Below, piece after piece: positions 61,987-64,000 of a stretch of 64,000 nt of DNA. The first letter of the stretch is position 1, and each line of letters opens with the position of its first letter. Source of the DNA: an uncultured Kangiella sp. (GTDB lineage: Bacteria; Pseudomonadota; Gammaproteobacteria; Enterobacterales; Kangiellaceae). The notes under the pieces are model-generated. The model was not told where the DNA came from. It searched no databases and saw only the letters and a program-made list of their open reading frames with translations. Location of the stretch: NCBI GenBank assembly GCA_947503435.1, contig CANNDL010000002.1, positions 124,001 through 188,000 of the forward strand, written 5' to 3'. Both the position numbers and the translations under genes were made by a program.

Positions 61987-63230
61987 AAATAGCAGTTATA
62001 GGCGCTGGTATCTCTGGCCTTAGCGCTGCGGATATTTTATCAGAGCAGCATCAGGTCACTGTATTTGAAGCGAATGAGCAAATTGGTGGCCATGCGGACA
62101 CTCATCAGATTCAAGTCGATGGAAAGGTCATTGCTGTAGATACGGGGTTTATCGTCTTCAACCCTGATAATTACCCGACTTTTATGGAGCTAATCAATAA
62201 GTATTCGGTAAAGTACCAAGATAGCGACATGAGCTTCGCCGTTTCAAATCGTATCTCAGGTTTAGAATACAATGCCTCGAGTATTAACCAATTGTTCAGT
62301 CAACGCAAAAACCTTTTTAATCCTCGTTTCTATCGAATGATCAAGGATATTTTCCGTTTTTATAAAGAATCAAAGCATTTACTAGTAGAAGATTCTGAAA
62401 TTTCACTGGGTGATTATTTAAAGCAAAATCAATATTCGCCTATGTTCATTCATGAGCATATTATCCCAATGACCTGCGCGCTTTGGTCTGGTGACAGTCA
62501 AACTATTTACGATTTTCCTGCTAAATTTCTCGTAGCTTTTATGAACAACCACAAAATGATGCAAGCTTTTGATCGGCCGGTTTGGAAGACCATATTGGGC
62601 GGTTCTAGGGAATATTTAAAAGCCATTGAAGAAAACTGTCAGTTTGCCATTAGCAAAGGCGCTGCCATTACAAGGGTTACAAGAAACTCCAAAAGTATTA
62701 CTCTTGAATTTAAAGATCAGACTTCTGAGTTCGATAAAGTAGTATTTGCATGCCATAGTGATCAAGCACTTAGACTTATTCAAGAGCCCACGGCTGAAGA
62801 GCAACATGTTCTTGGAGCCATTGAATACCAAGAAAACACCATTTGCTTACACAGAGATGAAACAGTATTACCAGTCAACCCTAATGCTTGGGCAAGTTGG
62901 AATGTTCTTATTGATGAAGCCAGTTCAAAGCAGTGCACCGTTAGCTATTACATGAATTTACTGCAATCTTTGCCAACACAAGCTCCTGTCATTGTTAGCT
63001 TGAATATGCAGCAAAAAATAGACCCTGATAAAATTTGGAAGACGATAAAATATCATCACCCTATTTATAACCAAAGCACCATCAATGCTCAAAAAAACAA
63101 GCACTTAGTTCAAGGTGGTAAGAATAGTTATTTTTGCGGAGCCTATTGGGGATGGGGTTTTCACGAAGATGGCGCTAGAAGTGGCAAAGAAGCAGCATCG
63201 CAACTACTGAAGGACATAGAGCATGCTTGA
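61983..63230 (+). CDS. FAD-dependent amine-oxidase-like oxidoreductase
   Basis: 415 residues. The dinucleotide-binding motif is MKIAVIGAGISGLSAADIL, with VTVFEANEQIGGHADTHQI and VDTGFIVFNPDNYPTF; the C-terminal FAD contact is AYWGWGFHEDGARSGKEAA. This group of flavoproteins is nearly always encoded directly before a DUF1365 and a cyclopropane-fatty-acid-synthase-like gene and probably modifies membrane fatty acids. The next gene is indeed DUF1365, overlapping by 8 bases. Confidence 0.85.
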   Translation: MKIAVIGAGISGLSAADILSEQHQVTVFEANEQIGGHADTHQIQVDGKVIAVDTGFIVFNPDNYPTFMELINKYSVKYQDSDMSFAVSNRISGLEYNASSINQLFSQRKNLFNPRFYRMIKDIFRFYKESKHLLVEDSEISLGDYLKQNQYSPMFIHEHIIPMTCALWSGDSQTIYDFPAKFLVAFMNNHKMMQAFDRPVWKTILGGSREYLKAIEENCQFAISKGAAITRVTRNSKSITLEFKDQTSEFDKVVFACHSDQALRLIQEPTAEEQHVLGAIEYQENTICLHRDETVLPVNPNAWASWNVLIDEASSKQCTVSYYMNLLQSLPTQAPVIVSLNMQQKIDPDKIWKTIKYHHPIYNQSTINAQKNKHLVQGGKNSYFCGAYWGWGFHEDGARSGKEAASQLLKDIEHA

Positions 63231-64000
63231 GCAAGGTTTTTTAATAGGCAACATTCGTCATCATCGGTATTTGCCAAAGCCTCACCAGTTTGATTACTCA
63301 ATGTACTGGAGTCTGCTGGACTTGGACTTACTTTCGGCGAACTGCCGCAAATTCAAATTTTTCTCCAAGGAACGATGGAACATATTTTCATTTCGTCAGA
63401 AAGATTTTTTTAACTATGAAAATCTTAGCAACAAGCAATCCATTCAAAATCTAATCCTGAACAAAACAGGCCGTCAGTTCGAAGGAAAAGTGTTGCTACT
63501 ATCACATTTACGATTTTTAGGTTTTAATTTCAACTCAGTTAGCTTTTATTTTTGCATTAACGAACAAGGCGAACTCGAACACATTTTGTCAGAAATAACT
63601 AACACCCCATGGGGTGAAAGACATCCTTATTTGCTTAGCTGCGATAACAGCTCAGAACGAGGAGATTGTTATATATTCAACTTCAACAAAGAATTCCACA
63701 TTTCTCCTTTTGTTAGCATGGAAATGGACTATCAATGGTTATTCAAAATACAAAATGATCAATTAAGAATACACATGAAAGTCATTAAAAAGTCATCGGC
63801 TGAAAATCATGACTTGGCTTCTGCAAAGCAAAAATCAAAAGTAATTGACGTAACCTTCACAGGGAAGCATATACCTTTATCACAGAACAACTTAAACAGC
63901 ATGATTTTGAGACATCCATTTCAACCATTAAAAATGGTATGGCGCATTTATTGGCAGGCGTTAAAGCTGTGGCTTAAAAAGACACCATTTTATTTGCACC
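63223..64000 (+). CDS. DUF1365 family protein, 3' end outside window
   Basis: A frame that stays open to the window end (259 codons seen), starting MLEQGFLIGNIRHHRYLPKP. The family pattern is HxRxxPxxHxFxY (HHRYLPKPHQFDYSMY), then LLSHLRFLGFNFNSVSFYFC, ITNTPWGERHPYLL, and RHPFQPLKMVWRIYWQALKL late in the visible part. It is usually followed by a CFA-synthase-like methyltransferase. It begins 8 bases inside the oxidoreductase gene. The function is unknown. Confidence 0.9.
   Translation, partial: MLEQGFLIGNIRHHRYLPKPHQFDYSMYWSLLDLDLLSANCRKFKFFSKERWNIFSFRQKDFFNYENLSNKQSIQNLILNKTGRQFEGKVLLLSHLRFLGFNFNSVSFYFCINEQGELEHILSEITNTPWGERHPYLLSCDNSSERGDCYIFNFNKEFHISPFVSMEMDYQWLFKIQNDQLRIHMKVIKKSSAENHDLASAKQKSKVIDVTFTGKHIPLSQNNLNSMILRHPFQPLKMVWRIYWQALKLWLKKTPFYLH

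Overview
The window looks like chromosome from a marine gammaproteobacterium with low GC content. The housekeeping genes (isc operon, asnS, a Gram-positive-type PDH operon, acpH, prolyl oligopeptidase) and a TonB receptor with tryptophan halogenases would fit the Kangiella/Aliikangiella/Pleionea neighbourhood of Oceanospirillales/Alteromonadales. That placement is inferred from gene content only. No rRNA or CRISPR array was seen; two identical tRNA-Lys genes are present.

Layout. 1-10.7 kb is ordinary core and small accessory genes: a 5'-truncated tryptophan 2,3-dioxygenase, a VOC protein, msrC, a DUF1289 protein, asnS, a hotdog thioesterase, a methyltransferase, two hydrolases, small membrane proteins or lipoproteins, and acpH. 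11.0-14.8 kb is a three-gene 2-oxoacid dehydrogenase operon (E1alpha, E1beta, E2) whose E2 carries two lipoyl domains and two E3-binding domains. 15.2-22.3 kb holds a TonB-dependent receptor, a sulfotransferase-like protein and two tandem flavin-dependent tryptophan halogenases. 22.4-28.1 kb has a lipoprotein prolyl oligopeptidase, a membrane-anchored XRE regulator, a pirin gene between two identical tRNA-Lys genes, and two small exported proteins. 28.1-34.0 kb is the complete isc operon (iscRSUA-hscBA-fdx-iscX) on the minus strand, with a clear promoter and IscR-type site, interrupted by two copies of a structured repeat.

34.25-48.29 kb is a foreign island bracketed by 24-bp near-identical direct repeats. 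Its right third is a Tn7-like transposition module (tnsA, tnsB, tnsC, tniQ/tnsD on plus; a MerR-like regulator and a tyrosine recombinase divergently on minus). Its cargo is defensive: a Gabija pair (GajA OLD nuclease, GajB helicase), a mobile-mystery-protein-A-like XRE protein with a small unknown partner, and, between an integron-type attC site and an attC half site, a two-gene unit coding for a nucleoside-deoxyribosyltransferase/TIR-like domain fused to a PD-(D/E)XK nuclease plus a separate, related Mrr-like nuclease. That unit is my best candidate for an undescribed system.

48.3-55.9 kb is ohr followed by a complete histidine operon on minus, compressed into seven ORFs by two unusual fusions (HisA-HisI-HisE and HisC-HAD phosphatase). 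It is preceded by a histidine-rich leader peptide (hisL) and an attenuator. 56.0-64.0 kb holds a four-repeat DUF4397 lipoprotein and a gene set typical of light-induced lipid/photorepair clusters: DUF523-DUF1722, photolyase, a chalcone-isomerase-like protein, a SnoaL-like lipoprotein, a fatty acid desaturase, an FAD-dependent oxidoreductase, and a DUF1365 gene that runs off the window.
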